This document shows positions 1 through 12,100 of a stretch of 64,000 nt of DNA, in pieces. Position 1 is the first letter of the stretch; each line of letters opens with the position of its first letter. The notes below the pieces were generated by a model. It did not search any database. It worked only from the letters and a program-made list of their open reading frames with translations, and was not told where the DNA came from. Both the position numbers and the translations under genes were made by a program. Origin of the DNA: Pectinophora gossypiella (taxonomy: Eukaryota > Arthropoda > Insecta > Lepidoptera > Gelechiidae); the NCBI RefSeq assembly GCF_024362695.1, contig NC_065406.1:11904001-11968000 (forward strand), given 5' to 3'.

Positions 1-925
1 ACGAATAAACCGTGGTTCTTGACGCGAGCTACCTATATATCGTAAGATGGTGTAAAGGAAAAGTACCTAGCTTAAGTAAGTATGGTTAAAATTAATAATA
101 AATAATAATAATAAAACATTTTATTGCACACAAATTTACAAAACATTTACAGGATAAACTTATTCTAAGGTAAGGTAAATGGTAAGGTAAAACTTATCGC
201 TAAGAGCGATCTTTTCCAGACAACCTTCGGCAAAGGACATGGTACATTTATACAGCTGCAGTGTAGCGCGCAAATAAGTAAAATAAAGAATAGATACTAT
301 TTTATATATACATACACAATCATATATACTAAATATATATATTATACACATAGTTACTATAGATATATTGGGTGTTAGTGACATTGTAACGAAGAAAAAA
401 AATGGAACGTCTATTTGATTGTACTAAAAATAAATTAAATATTATTTCTATTCATAACATTTCCTTCCTTTCCTTTCATTGTTGTAGTCCATCTATCTTA
501 CTTTCCTCACGCTATTGTCATCGCTTTCATAATAAAGTGGTTGCTTTTTTAATGAGTGATTATTTTTCTTCCATTGTCCTGTAGGTAAAGCCTGTAATCA
601 CTGAGGAGATAACGGGCTGGAACCATTAATTATAGACTAGTCTCATCAACCACTGAGGTAGTTACGTAGGTACTCCATAATACTTCACTGATGATTGTGA
701 AAATAGCGCAATAAAACATATAGGTAGTCTCATGGTATAAGAAAACCAGGTATGCTAAAAACTAAAAGTTAGCATTTCAAGGTTAGCCTGCCTGACGTCA
801 TCCCACGCTACGTTGCCATTTCACCCTACTTTTAGTAAAAGGTTTACTGATTTTCATGATTTTAATTTTCACAGTTTTAATATTTTTTATATATGTGATA
901 AATAATAGTAATTAAATACATTAGT
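1..925. other. intergenic AT-rich DNA with repeat scraps
   Basis: No gene seen. 105-165 resembles an antisense LINE 3' end (TTTATTGCAC-type). 365-397 matches one end of the GTGTTAGTGACATCGTAACG palindromic MITE family found repeatedly to the right. 730-905 resembles 46690-46870 (shared TGACGTCAT...CGTTGCCATTT and a TTTTAAT-rich tail). Confidence 0.5.
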
Positions 926-1267
926 AACAGTCTCCGTGGTCTAGTGGTTAGAGCGTTAGGCTCACGATCTGGAGGTTCGGGTTCGATTCCCGACGGGGAC
1001 ATTGTCGAAATCACTTTGTGAGACTGTCCTTTGTTTGGTAAGCACTTTTCAGGCTTGAATCAACTGATTGTCCGAAAAAGTAAGATGATTCCGTGCTTCG
1101 GAGGGCACGTTAAGCCGTTGGTCTCGGCTATTAGCCGTAAAAACACCTCCACCAACCCGCAGTGGAGCAGCGTGGTGGAGTATGCTCCATACCCCCTCCG
1201 GTTGATTGAGGGGAGGCCTGTGCCCAGCATTGGGACGTATATAGGCTGTTTATGTTTGTTATGTAAG
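926..1267 (+). mobile_element. tRNA-derived SINE, family A, complete
   Basis: The tRNA-like head at about 930-1001 has box A (TGGTCTAGTGGT), box B (GGTTCGATTCC) and a pairing 7-bp acceptor stem. The body has TCCGTGCTTCGGAGGGCACG, and the 3' end has the GAGGCCTGTGCCCAGCA sequence shared with LINE tails. The target-site duplication TACATTAGT flanks it at 917-925 and 1268-1276, so this is an intact insertion. Other copies lie at 10656-10946, 34815-35085, 60178-60440 and 61671-61950. Confidence 0.88.
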
Positions 1268-1286
1268 TACATTAGTCAGTAATTCA

Positions 1287-1400
1287 GTATTCCTGGAATG
1301 GTGGAGATTCCAATTTAATGGTAACACTTAAGTTATCAATGGGCTAGCAATGGCGGCTTGTCATGGTATTGAGCACACGTCTTCTTATACCATGGGCAGT
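1287..1400 (+). repeat. interspersed repeat, copy 1
   Basis: The stretch with GGAATGGTGGAGATTCC, AATGGTAACACTTA and CTAGCAATGGCGGCTT recurs inverted at 14725-14860. No coding potential; class unknown. Confidence 0.6.
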
Positions 1401-1907
1401 ATTATTCCTTATTGTGTGCTTATAGTGTAAATTTATTAGCGTGTTATCCATGCGTGTTACGTAGTTAGCGCACAGTGGGAAACGCGTAACGTTAATGACT
1501 TGTATTCATCTTTATACAGTTCTGTTTCAGTTAATGGCACCTACTGTGAAAGCAGAACTATTAAATCAGGTCGCGGCCGATAATTTATCTCCTGCTGAGC
1601 ACAGTGTGTGAGGACTGACTTTAACGATGCCAAAGCAAAACGTGATTAGGGAAAATTAAACGTTTTCGGAAAAGCTTGATTGGAACTTGTTTATATGGTT
1701 TTTGTTATTTTCGTTAGTTTCATTGTAAAAGACAAATAGGATAGCGCGCAAATTTCACTTTAGTAGACACTCCGAAGCGACTGTTTTTAGTTGTTTTTTG
1801 TGCTAAATTTGCCGACCCAGTCGCTGTATTTTTCACTATTTTACCATAAGTACACCGAATTTAAGAAAATCGCAATAAATGTACCACATTTAAGTACTTA
1901 CTACATG

Positions 1908-2652
1908 TTCAGTCATGAGCAATATAATGTACCCGCTTTAGGACTCTGTCGCACTAACATATTTGACATTTAGTGAGACTTACAGTTCAATTTGTCAAAA
2001 AAGTGAATGTAAAATGGTACTAAAGTGTATACATACTAATGCTACATTTTTAATCCTCGTCTCGTTTCGTTTTATTGAAAAGTCAAAACATGTTGTATTT
2101 AACAAGTTTTCAGAGCACGAGAAAATTAAAACCGCTGCATGTCGAACAGCTGTTTCTGTTCAACTTCCTGAAACTACCTGAACAACGATTACATTTCTCA
2201 ACTAAACAGTGTGGAACTAGGCTGTCGAACAGAACTCATTACGAGGTCGTCTATCGATCGAGCTGGTTCGAAGTGGCTGAAACTTGGACGCAGTTTAGGG
2301 TCAAAGCAGACTGAACGACAGGCGGAGAAGGGACTCACTTAGATTGCATTTGAAGTTCCAGACCTATTTAACATGCAATGAAGATTTAAGTCTACATAAA
2401 TATAAAATTGCAGTGGAACGACCCAAATAATATTGCGGGGGCATGACACCCATGACCCTCCCTGGATCCGCCCATGCTCGCATATCGCGCCACGCGTTAA
2501 ATGTGTGTACGGTCACGAGCATTAATATGTATACACTTTGGTACCATGTCACATTTACTTTTTTGACAAATTGAACTGTAAGTCTCTATAAATGTCAAAT
2601 ATGTTAGTGCGACAGAGTCCTAAAGTGGGTACATTATATTGCTCATGACTGT
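1908..2652. mobile_element. non-autonomous DNA element with ~135-bp inverted ends
   Basis: The left end at 1908-2043 and right end at 2517-2652 are inverted copies sharing GTGCGACAGAGTCC / CGCACTAACATATTTG, TTTTTTGACAAATTGAACTG and GTATACA segments. The 470-bp centre has no recognisable transposase. A right-end relative lies alone at 38737-38892. Confidence 0.75.
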
Positions 2653-3437
2653 ACACGGCGTACCTTTATGGGTAGGTATTCTATTCTTATGATTAGAGTT
2701 GGCTCATTTATCGCGTTGCGTAGGTACGATATGCGGGCTACAGGTCATCTCTAAACCAGGCTTCTTCCACAGAATTAAGCTGTGTCTGGTGGTTCATTCA
2801 TATCCTCTTCACATTACGTCACAAACACTAGATTTTTTGACGTGTCTTATTTTAGCTTCAGCTTAACATTTAGGACAAAAACGGAGGGAGCATTGCGGAC
2901 TCTCCGTCAAGCCTGAACAACCATCCCGCTCCTTTCTCCGTTTCTGTCGATATGGTGTATCTAACCCTAACAGATAACTAAACTTCAAGAAGCAAGTTGC
3001 GAGTTATTAGCATGTCGTAGTCGTCGCTCGGACATGTGAATTTGAATGGAAATAGAAGTTCACTTGGCCGAGTTTAGATTTGTACCAAGTTTCAGTGGCA
3101 ATTTATATACTACTCTGAAATCAGTATTGGTAATGTGGTATTTTGCTGAGTGAGGTCCGATTAGGACGTTCTCCACCGCCATAATGACTATTTTGGCCAG
3201 CATCATATTTTTTTGTTTCTATGGCGTTACTGTGGCGTAGTAATAATAAATATTTTCTTTCTTTCTCTTGTGGAGATTTCCACTGAAGTTAAAGAAGAAA
3301 AGAAAAGAAGAAAATTTAATATGGATTCGGATTATGGTTCTTTAAAAACACAAATCATTTGCTTACCTCCTGCTATTATTAAGTACGTAAGTACGTGTAA
3401 AGATTTTTGTAAAAATGGGTTTAGTAGTTAAACAAAC
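2653..3437. other. intergenic, nothing recognised
   Basis: No gene or repeat recognised. A short 12-base stretch (3426-3437) is the left target duplication of the next SINE. Confidence 0.5.
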
Positions 3438-3658
3438 TCAACTATGAGGAGCTCGGTGGCGCAGCGGTTAACGCGCTCGGTCTGCGATTGTTGAAGTTAA
3501 GCAACTTTCGCAAAGGCCGGTCATAGGATGGGTGACCACAAAAAAAAAAGTTTTCATCTCGTGCCTGCGTGGTGGTTTAAGGCCCGATCTCCCTATCCAT
3601 CCATAGGGAAGGCCCGTGCCCCAGCAGTGAGGACGTTAATGGGCTGATGATGATGACG
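3438..3658 (+). mobile_element. composite SINE: tRNA head, 5S rRNA segment, LINE tail
   Basis: The tRNA-like head (GGTGGCGCAGCGGTTAACGC) runs directly into a 5S rRNA-like internal control region, seen as GAAGTTAAGCAAC and GGATGGGTGACC with CCGGTCA between. An A-run and a LINE-like end (GTGCCCCAGCAGTGAGGACG, then TGATGATGATGA) follow. A 12-base direct repeat AGTTAAACAAAC flanks the unit at 3426-3437 and 3659-3670, so the parts moved as one element. A second, 3'-truncated copy is at 23010-23113. Confidence 0.85.
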
Positions 3659-4104
3659 AGTTAAACAAACGCATTTCAAAAACCTATCCTTGAAAGACTT
3701 ACTTCCAGAGACATACCAACCATATCTAGTCCTAAAAAAGAATCAGAGAATTCGAAGTATCGTTACGTCGGTTGAAAATATGTTGTGATATTCTTGATTA
3801 TTTTTTGTTGACTCCAGTGATCCAGAACATAGCCTTTGGGGTGAATAAAACCTTTCAAAAACTGGGTTAGCTACCAGCACAGTCTTTGTTTTGTTCTGTT
3901 TTGTGTATGGCTACATTTTGTAATAGTAGGAATGTTTCGGGAAGAGGAAATACGAAACAACGGTAAGCAATTAGTTAATTTAATATGACGGCAGATAGAC
4001 TGTAATTCATTATATATCCTCGTTGTTCGCTACAAATTATCGCGTAGATGTCGCGTTTGTCTGTTTTATTTGGTATTTGCTCGATTAAGGGGCAGTAACT
4101 GCGT

Positions 4105-4322
4105 ATATAGGCTGTTTATGTTATGGTATTTTTTATTGTGTATCTACTACCACCATACCATTATATATCGGAATTTGATAGAAACATTTTATTTTTCTTA
4201 TTTTAGAATTCTCTTGAGAATAAGTTTATCTGTATGTAGCTTAGTGATGAAAATTTAAGATTTCGTGGGGATCCTTGGGGGAGGCCTATGCCCAGCAGTG
4301 GGCGTCATACGGCTGATGATGA
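4105..4322 (+). repeat. scraps of family A SINE and LINE 3' end
   Basis: 4106-4122 matches the last bases of family A (TATATAGGCTGTTTATG). 4272-4322 carries GGGGGAGGCCTATGCCCAGC, a LINE-derived 3' end, followed by TGATGATGAC. Confidence 0.55.
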
Positions 4323-4473
4323 CTATGGTTAAGCATTAATTACCTACTAGGTCACTTTCATTCGGTGAAATAACCCTGAATTGGACACCACTAATTGGTA
4401 TCAATTCAGACATTTCAACCTATATCACACCTTTTCTAAATTGAGAACTAGTACAGTTCACAAACGTAATCTT

Positions 4474-4646
4474 TTTAAAACACACAATACCGGGTTCTTA
4501 CTGCGTTAATCAGGAATATGAGACTCCCGATATTCCCGTCCCGTCCCATGATCATGGCACTTGCAAGTCTTGCAACAGTGTTGAAATATCGGGAGTCTCA
4601 TATCCCTAATTAAAGTGGTAAGAACCCGATATTATGTGTTTTAATT
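4474..4646. mobile_element. palindromic MITE (GAATATGAGACTCCCGATAT type), copy 1
   Basis: Two inverted arms share CGGGTTCTTAC and ATGAGACTCCCGATAT, separated by a ~45-base centre with CATGATCATGGCACTTGCAA. The second copy, at 35598-35903, has a larger centre. No coding. Confidence 0.8.
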
Positions 4647-5835
4647 ATGATAATAACCGCGTAAACCTTAAATCATTATTTAAAAACTAATATAATAAAT
4701 CTTCTTAATAATAATCCTCAAATAAATCGTTGTTTGAAAAGCTCTCTAACCAAAACTGTAACAAAAAACTCTTTTAAAAAACATTGTCTTATGTGATCAA
4801 TTGTTGATCAACTGCACGAATCGGTCGACCTCGTGGTAAATGGCGCGTGAAATGGTCGTCTGATGTATCTCTTGAGTTATTCTATCGGTGATTCCATTCG
4901 AAGCCTGGCTTTGCATTCCATTCAAACCGCCTTGATGGATTACTGTGCTCAAGGACAATTGTTCGATTGACTTCTTTTTTATGTTTCTGGTCTATCTTAG
5001 ATTATTATGATTTGATTCATTTATTATTATTTATAACGTAACGGTTGGATGTTAGACGGGTTAATATGATGATCGGGGGAATATGATGGTCACGATACTA
5101 AATGTATTTTATATTTATTTTTTGAGCTTCCTGTTATTATTATGTACTTATTTTATTTTTGTGAATGTTGGAGACGTTTAAAATCAATTTAACTTCCAGT
5201 CCAGCCAATGAGAACTACCACCATAACTGTGATGATCTTTCAAGATTACAGGTAGGTTCTACCCCTAACCTAACCTAACCTATCTACTAAGTATGTAAAA
5301 CATTTCACTAGCTTTTTCCAGGTACAAAGTAAAATACTGTAATCCCTTATCCCGTAATCCTTTCTCTATCGTCAACAATTTTTTTATCATTTTCATATTC
5401 GACACGAAGTGATTCCTTGTCGACTACTTATGCAACAAATACTATATATACGTAGGATATAGAGTTTGTGATAGCGCCTTACGACTCTGCATCTCCTAAT
5501 AAAACTTCTAAATAAACTGTACTTAAAAGCTCGTTCATTTATATTTCAGTCCACAGAAGGAAAATCCGTCTGTGTGTTCATTGATGGAACTAAAAGCAGT
5601 GGGACAGAAATAGACATGTTTGTTGTCACGAGCCGCTTAGGTTCAGTCGGTGGTGCATGAATAAAATATCCGGAATGGGGCGGAATGCCTGCTCTGGTAT
5701 GGGTTTCCACTGCTGGCGAGGGCATCAGGCGAGTCAATGCTTTAAAGCTCTGTTTATTGACTTTATTGGTCAGACATTGGGGGAAGTAGCTAGAGCGCAT
5801 AGTTAGGTAAATAACATAATTATGCGTTTTTGGAC

Positions 5836-5960
5836 AATCGCATAACATAAATAACATAAGCTCACGATTCTATCTACCTAATCTCGAGTTTTTTGTTAGA
5901 CAAACGGATAGGTAGTGAGCTGTATCTGAGCAATCGAAGTAGCAAATTAGACTATGTGGC
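5836..5960 (+). repeat. interspersed repeat family C
   Basis: Contains AACATAAGCTCACGA and TTTTTTGTTAGAC, then AGGTAGTGAGCTGTAT, the consensus pattern shared with 33547-33700, 37127-37220, 48128-48190, 49640-49735 and 63225-63370. Confidence 0.6.
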
Positions 5961-6941
5961 CATAGGCTTTCCTTACTCTAGAGTTAAATTTAGTGCTTCT
6001 CGTTTTAGGCGAGTCTCACAAGACCCCGTGCACCGACGCGGCAGGCAGATCCGGTGAGGCGGATTTTATAGCAGTAGCTCATTTGTCCGCGCGGATTACT
6101 GCCTCCTCGCGTGGATGGATTTTGATCCGTATACACGTACGGTAAGGCGGTTCGTCATATGGCATAATGAAAATCACCATACCGCGCAGAGAGGTGGCCG
6201 CGGTACGAGACCAGGTCATCCGCGCGGACACCTGGTGTTCGTGTGTTAGGAATTAACGGATTTCATACAAGCCAATGCGAAATTAAAACCATTTCACCGA
6301 TAACCCCGTCTCTCTTCTATACTATCTTTTAGGAATTTAAGAACTTTTTTTAAAAGAACGTCTAGGGCCCTGTGCCGAGGTTTTTCTGCCAGCTTCTTTT
6401 CCCCGGCTATACAGGTTGTGAGAAGCTGCAGTAGTTATAGGCGGATGAGACGTTCGTTATATAAAAATTGACGATTCAAACTATGTTACCTACTGAATAA
6501 AGATATTTTTGAATTTAAATTTGAATACTTATAAAAAAATATTTGGGTAAGTAATGGAAATTCTGCTGTGGATCTTTAATAGTAGAATAAAGTAAATCGC
6601 TCATCGCATCGCTAACAGTGAGACTGGATTGGAAAGCCAGTCCGGATGTACCGTATTGTGTAAAACTGTAATTTATACCAGCCTAGAACAAATATGTGGG
6701 CCAGATCAGAGCCTGAACGAGTACGGACAATCGGTTGATAGCACCCGTACATTTCAGCATTGTTTTATACCACTTGGAACTTTTTATCGGACTGTGCTTT
6801 TTTGTTTCAGTACATTGTCATTGTTTTTCATCTCACTAGGTACTTAGAAGGATGATTATGATAGTTAGTTAGGAATGCTGCCGGAAATGTAGGGTGGCAA
6901 AATACTGGGTAATGGAAAAATCTGAATGCCATCGAAACGAC

Positions 6942-7040
6942 GGGAAGATCAACAAGCTCCGTGAGGTGTGGGTACTTAGTTCATCTTGCGGATGTACCTT
7001 TGACTGTCGTAAGCTTATGTTATGTCGTTATGTGTGTTTT
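6942..7040 (-). repeat. interspersed repeat family C, inverted
   Basis: Carries CTCCGTGAGGTGTGGGTACT and CATCTTGCGGATGTAC, also seen at 17730-17835, in reverse orientation to the other family C copies. Confidence 0.6.
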
Positions 7041-7260
7041 AGTAAGTATATTTAAGTAAAATGAAACAACATCATAATTTTATAGTATAGAGTTTATTTC
7101 CATAATATATACTCAGTTATAACAGCAATTGTCTCCGATCAAACACACTCCAACAATATTTACAAATGTACTTTAAGAGCCTTTTGCGTAGACTTGACAA
7201 AACTTTACTCATATACAGTGACGTAACGTGTTCATTGTATGCTTGTAGACATACTTAGGG

Positions 7261-7366
7261 ACCCCCCACACTAGCGTCCTTAAGCGTCGTCGTCGTGCCA
7301 GCGTCCGCGCAACGTCGCTGGCCGCCTACCGAACGACAACGCTCGAAAGACGCTAGTGTGGGGGGT
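7261..7366. mobile_element. short GC-rich palindromic element
   Basis: Perfect 18-base inverted arms (ACCCCCCACACTAGCGTC at 7261-7278 and its complement at 7349-7366) enclose a CG-rich centre with CGTCGTCGTCGT. It looks like a small MITE. Confidence 0.7.
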
Positions 7367-8994
7367 CTCTTAACTAAGGGTGTACTTATTTGACTCAGAC
7401 TTTATTATGAGTTGCAAAGCTGTATACGTGTAATGACGTAAAAGTTTGTGAAATCGTTGCGTCAACATGTATAATTAAGAATTAATGTTATGCTATAATG
7501 TTCTTACTAAAAATACGTTGAGTATCTGTTAATAGCTGTACGAGAACATACAAATAAGGTATTAATATTAAAAGGCTCGCATGGGAGTTTTCATTTCGAT
7601 TATGTATAACATGGAGTTGTGCAATTAATTTAGCTTGTCTGGGCTTATTAGTTTAAATATGCTGTCAAGAGTAAATCTGAAAATAATAGTAAGTTCTGAT
7701 ACAAGTCTACGGCCCTTTGTTTCATTCTGGTCCTGCCGGCTCTCACCTTCAACAATCCATATAATCTACAATACATTTACAAACCCCGCGTCATCACATG
7801 ACAATGAGGTCTTCTTCTACATCTTAAAGCAATTTACAATAAAACTTATTATATCTACGTATTTCCAATTGTTTTTACGTACTTTTGTGGTAATTTATTC
7901 CCGTCAAGGCGATTCTAGATCGCCTTAAGTGCGCCAGCTACGTTTTGCTTCACTGGGAAATTATATACAAATAAATAAAGGTAGCTTTACTCATGTCCCA
8001 TTAGGCGAAGAGGGAAGAAAAGCATTTCCAGGGATAATGGGAATTTTTCCATTACAGTCCGTTAGCGTAGGCCTTCCGAAGGTAATTAGAGACGTAAATC
8101 TATTACAATAATATCGCGTTTGCCCTGAGACGGCTCAGGACTGCCGACTGCTCGTCCAGGGCGCACACAGCTACGGCCAAATATAAATAAATCCTACACG
8201 ACTGCATCAACTTAACATCTACATCTGTATCACATAACATAGCATTAGATTAAGTTATGACTTAATTAATATTATAAATAATAATATTCGTAATATTAAT
8301 ATGGCAACAAAATATATTTACTAGCTAAGCACCTAGACCAGTAGGTATTTAGGTATTTACATGTCTGTACAGTCAATCCTTATAGTATTGTTATCACTCT
8401 TGTCTAATCGTTATACTTCCTCTTAATAAAATTATTGCCAATCAGCTAGTATAACAATATTAGAGATTCTTCAAAAGTTTATTTTTTTTAATTTAAATTC
8501 ATTATTATGACAATTTCGACGTGTCGTCCCGACAGTAAATGCAGCTGTATAGTAAAGCTTCCGTTACTATGTAAATCCACCTAACGCTACAAAGATTCCA
8601 TTAAATATTTACAAAATGAATACATAATGATATGCACTGTACATTTGATATTATTAAAATGATTCAAGTTGCCGTTTGTATATTTAAAACGAGATTCATA
8701 TAATAGGTATACTTATATATGTATGTCGTCGCGAATATGGAAAGCTGACGTCGATCTTCTAGTTGGGATTAGCTACCGTAAGCTGTACTATTCTACAGTT
8801 CCCGAGGGAACGTCGCAACATGACCACATGTCTTTTATAAAGTCAGACTATTTAACTACTAAGGTCTTAGCAGTTATAATGCACACACATGTAGATAACG
8901 TTGCACTCATCACTTCACACCAATGATATGGAGATTCTTGCCTCACTGGGTCGCGAGAGGGTAGTCTTAGAGCTCAGGTGTTACGGCACTTGGT
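7367..8994 (-). other. dlp 3' flank or 3' UTR
   Basis: No convincing coding frame on either strand. This AT-rich stretch lies directly downstream of the dlp stop and probably contains the 3' UTR. Short open frames on the plus strand (7635-8111 and 8669-8926) have no recognisable domains. Confidence 0.45.
8478..8483 (-). other. possible dlp poly(A) signal
   Basis: AATAAA on the minus strand about 510 bases past the stop codon. Another AATAAA-type hexamer occurs near 7092-7097, so the true 3' end cannot be chosen without RNA data. Confidence 0.25.
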
Positions 8995-9128
8995 TTAGGT
9001 AAGGCAGTGTCCGAGAGTCGTCAGCAGGGCCGCACACACTGTCATGAGGGTCGGGAGTGTCTTGGACACACCAGATGTCTTTGGCGGCGCCGGGTTGGTC
9101 GTCTCTTCGCCCACGAAGTTTCTTCCAC
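8995..9128 (-). CDS. dlp: dlp last coding exon, GPI-anchor signal
   Basis: The acceptor is TTGTTAACAG. Two bases complete Gly472, then 43 residues and a TAA stop at 8995-8997. The segment reads as a Thr/Pro linker, a small-residue cleavage region (KTSGVS) and a terminal hydrophobic run (LPTLMTVCAALLTTLG) with no charged tail. That is the layout of a GPI attachment signal; the exact omega residue cannot be fixed by eye. Confidence 0.88.
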
Positions 9129-12100
9129 CTGTTAACAAGAAATATTGTTCAGAGATCATATTCCACATAACAAACGTCAAATCATCCACCTAAAGGAAAC
9201 CAATTTGTCTCTGTTTTAGTATTATTAAGTCGAATATACCGTTTCTTATTAATAAAATTACGTTTTATTCTACGCATATCCGTAATATATTGGTTATTTA
9301 AAGACGTAGCTCGAATTAAGCGTAAATGTATTCAAAAACTTGATTTAGTAAGTAAACATAATTTGGTTGTCTTTTGAACAGGTCTATTAATATGGGGATA
9401 AAAACCTGATATTATTAATTTTGGACGAAATCAGTTGTCATCGAGGTGATTTATAGCACTTAAAATATAATTACGTTCAACTCAACATTCACCAAACCAA
9501 TCGAGTTATTATAATTATGTGTTATAAGTATATTAAATGTTCGATATCGGTGTAAAATAATCATATGCCGCAATCACGGGGTCACAATTGGCACTTTTTT
9601 GCAGTATTTCTCTATGGTTTACTTATATAATAAAACGTACACCCAAAATTATCAACACAGATAATTTTGATTTTATCATTTCGTCGTGTTGTCGTTGTTG
9701 CCTTCGCAATTTGACTATACTGTGGTAACAGACAATTAGCCACTCACCGATAGGTCCTCCAAGGCCGGAGCCCTCTCCGGATCCATCATCAGAGTCCTCG
9801 TAGCCGTCGTCAGGGTACCCGCGCCCCCCCGAGCCTGACCCCTCGTCACCCGCCTCGTCTCCTTGCATGAACGCCTCTGCCGCGGGGGTGTTGCCCCAAG
9901 AGTGGGACACCAGCAACTGGATAGAAAAAGAAATCATGTAGGTTTTAAAAAACACTTAAGATCACACCTTTCGGGATAGACCCCGGGTCAATGACCGTTC
10001 GTTCTTCTTCTATCGTGTGGATTGTGAGGTAAATCAGACATTATCAATCCTCAGGGTTACTATGTACCAACTACTTAGGTACTTACTAAGTAAATAGTAG
10101 TTGGAACCTACTACTTAATTTACCTTACGAAGCACGAAACGTCTTACTTTAGGACAAGCAGGGATTCAAACCGAACTAGGGATCACAAAGTGATTTTTGA
10201 GTGTGGGGACCGGGAATTGAACCCTGGATCTATCCAGATCGAGAGACCAACGCTTTACCTACTAGACCATCAAGAACGATAAAATATGTAATAATAGTTA
10301 TCATGCGATATCGGGTCTTGCGTGCAAATGTTCTGAAACGAGCACAATTCACACAAAGCAGAAGTTTGTATGAAGCGGGCTTCTGGAAAACACCGATTTC
10401 TGGTTTAGATTACATACAAACTCGAACATCACTAAAACTCCAGCCCCCGTAGGTAACTGTTGAGCTTCAGATAGAACGTCTGATATTATCCGGTTGGTAT
10501 CATTCTGCTATCAGACATGTAGTGTATCCGGCAGACAGACATCCAGACAGATTATCTAACTAAGGAAAAGTTCTACGGGAAATTAATCGTTAGTCTTCTA
10601 TAAGAGTACGTTCCACGTATGTACATTTATACAGGTTTTGGTTATTTACAGAACATAACATAAACAGCCTATATACGTCCCACTACTGGGCAGAGGCCTC
10701 CCTTCAATCAACTGGAGAGGGTATGAAGCATACTCCACCACGCTACTCCACTGCGGATTGGTGGAGGTATTTTACGTCTCATAACCGGGAATCATCTTAC
10801 TTTTCAATCAGGTGATTCAAGCCTGCAATATCCTTACCAAATAAAAGACACTCTCACAAAGTGATTTCGACAATGTCCCCATCGGGAATCAAACCCGGAC
10901 CTCCTGATCGTGAGTCTAACGCTCTAACCACTAGACTACGGAGGTTTTGGTCATTTATATGCAGTAATTGAACTTTGAAGGAAGTCCACATTTTCCGATA
11001 GTTAACTGTTTCTGTAATAACATGTTTGAATGAATATTGATACAGAGTGTACGTATTGTGTCAAGCGCTTTGCTATAATACTTGATACTACATTGATAAT
11101 GGACGGTTTCATAATTGATTGATGATCTAGAATGCTAAAGTGAAGATAACAGTATCTACTGTAATATATGTATCTTGTTTAAAGTATTTAAACACACCTC
11201 CGCGCATTCGAAGCTTCTGTATCGACTTCTGTTGTGAGTAATGATGAAGACTCTCACATAACATCAGAACAACATCAATCATCGATGGTGTAGCATCGTT
11301 AAAAGTGTAATTTGCAAACTGGTTTTATGAGCAATGCCATTATCGGAGTACGCCTATGTATCTATCATAAGGACACGCCATAGCTTCCAAACACAAACTA
11401 ACAGATGCCTAATGAACAAGTTTCGATATGTCGTGGGGGGGTGTAAAACGGCCACATCGAAGCAATTCATCTAAAAAGCAATATTACTATTTGACATTTG
11501 TTTGCATTGCGCACTTACTTTTATATGCGCAAATCCAAATTGCAATATTGCTTTTTTAGATGAATTGCCTCGAAGTGGCCTTTTTAACCCCCCAGATCTT
11601 AGAATTAATCATTTCATGACGTGTTCGACCATTTCATAAAATGGTCATATTTCATGAAATAGCCAACTTAAGTTGACCATATCGTTGAAACGGCAACGTT
11701 TAATGATATTTCAATCAACGTTTGGTCATATCGTTAATGTAGGTGGTGTTCATGGTATGTGGTGTAATAAAAATGCGAATAGTCGATTCATTTCTTAGGT
11801 TCAAAATTATTTACCTAATCGATATGGAAAATTGTACAATTACATTGATTCATCGATTATAATATCAATCAAGTTTTAAAAATAATCTACACCAGCGCCA
11901 CTACCGGTGGATAATGTAACTCATTTTACGATGTGACTGCCAACATTTGACCATATCATGAAGTAATCATGCATTTAGTTGCTCATATCGTTAAACGTTT
12001 TGTGTTCATTGATCTAGTTAAACAACATCATGAACATAATGGCCAACGAGTGATATTCTATTTCATGAAATATGACCATTTCATGAAAAGGTCGAAAACA

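Larger units (their letters stand above)
4647..7260. other. intergenic, no gene; small repeats
   Basis: No supported coding. 5264-5281 has three CCTAA units, the insect telomere motif, probably by chance. 6005-6240 is GC-rich with the inverted pair GTCCGCGCGGAT / ATCCGCGCGGAC and is unidentified. Confidence 0.5.

Noticed and set aside
930..1001. Intact-looking tRNA with paired acceptor stem
   Set aside because: It continues into a SINE body with its own target duplication and has repeated diverged copies, so it is a SINE head, not a tRNA gene.
1031..1282. Open frames on both strands
   Set aside because: They lie wholly in SINE family A.
5264..5281. Three CCTAA units as interstitial telomere
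   Set aside because: Too short to separate from chance, though the motif matches insect telomeres.
6005..6240. GC-rich block as a possible exon
   Set aside because: Stops interrupt the useful frames and no family is recognised; it has inverted GTCCGCGCGGAT pairs and is more likely a repeat.
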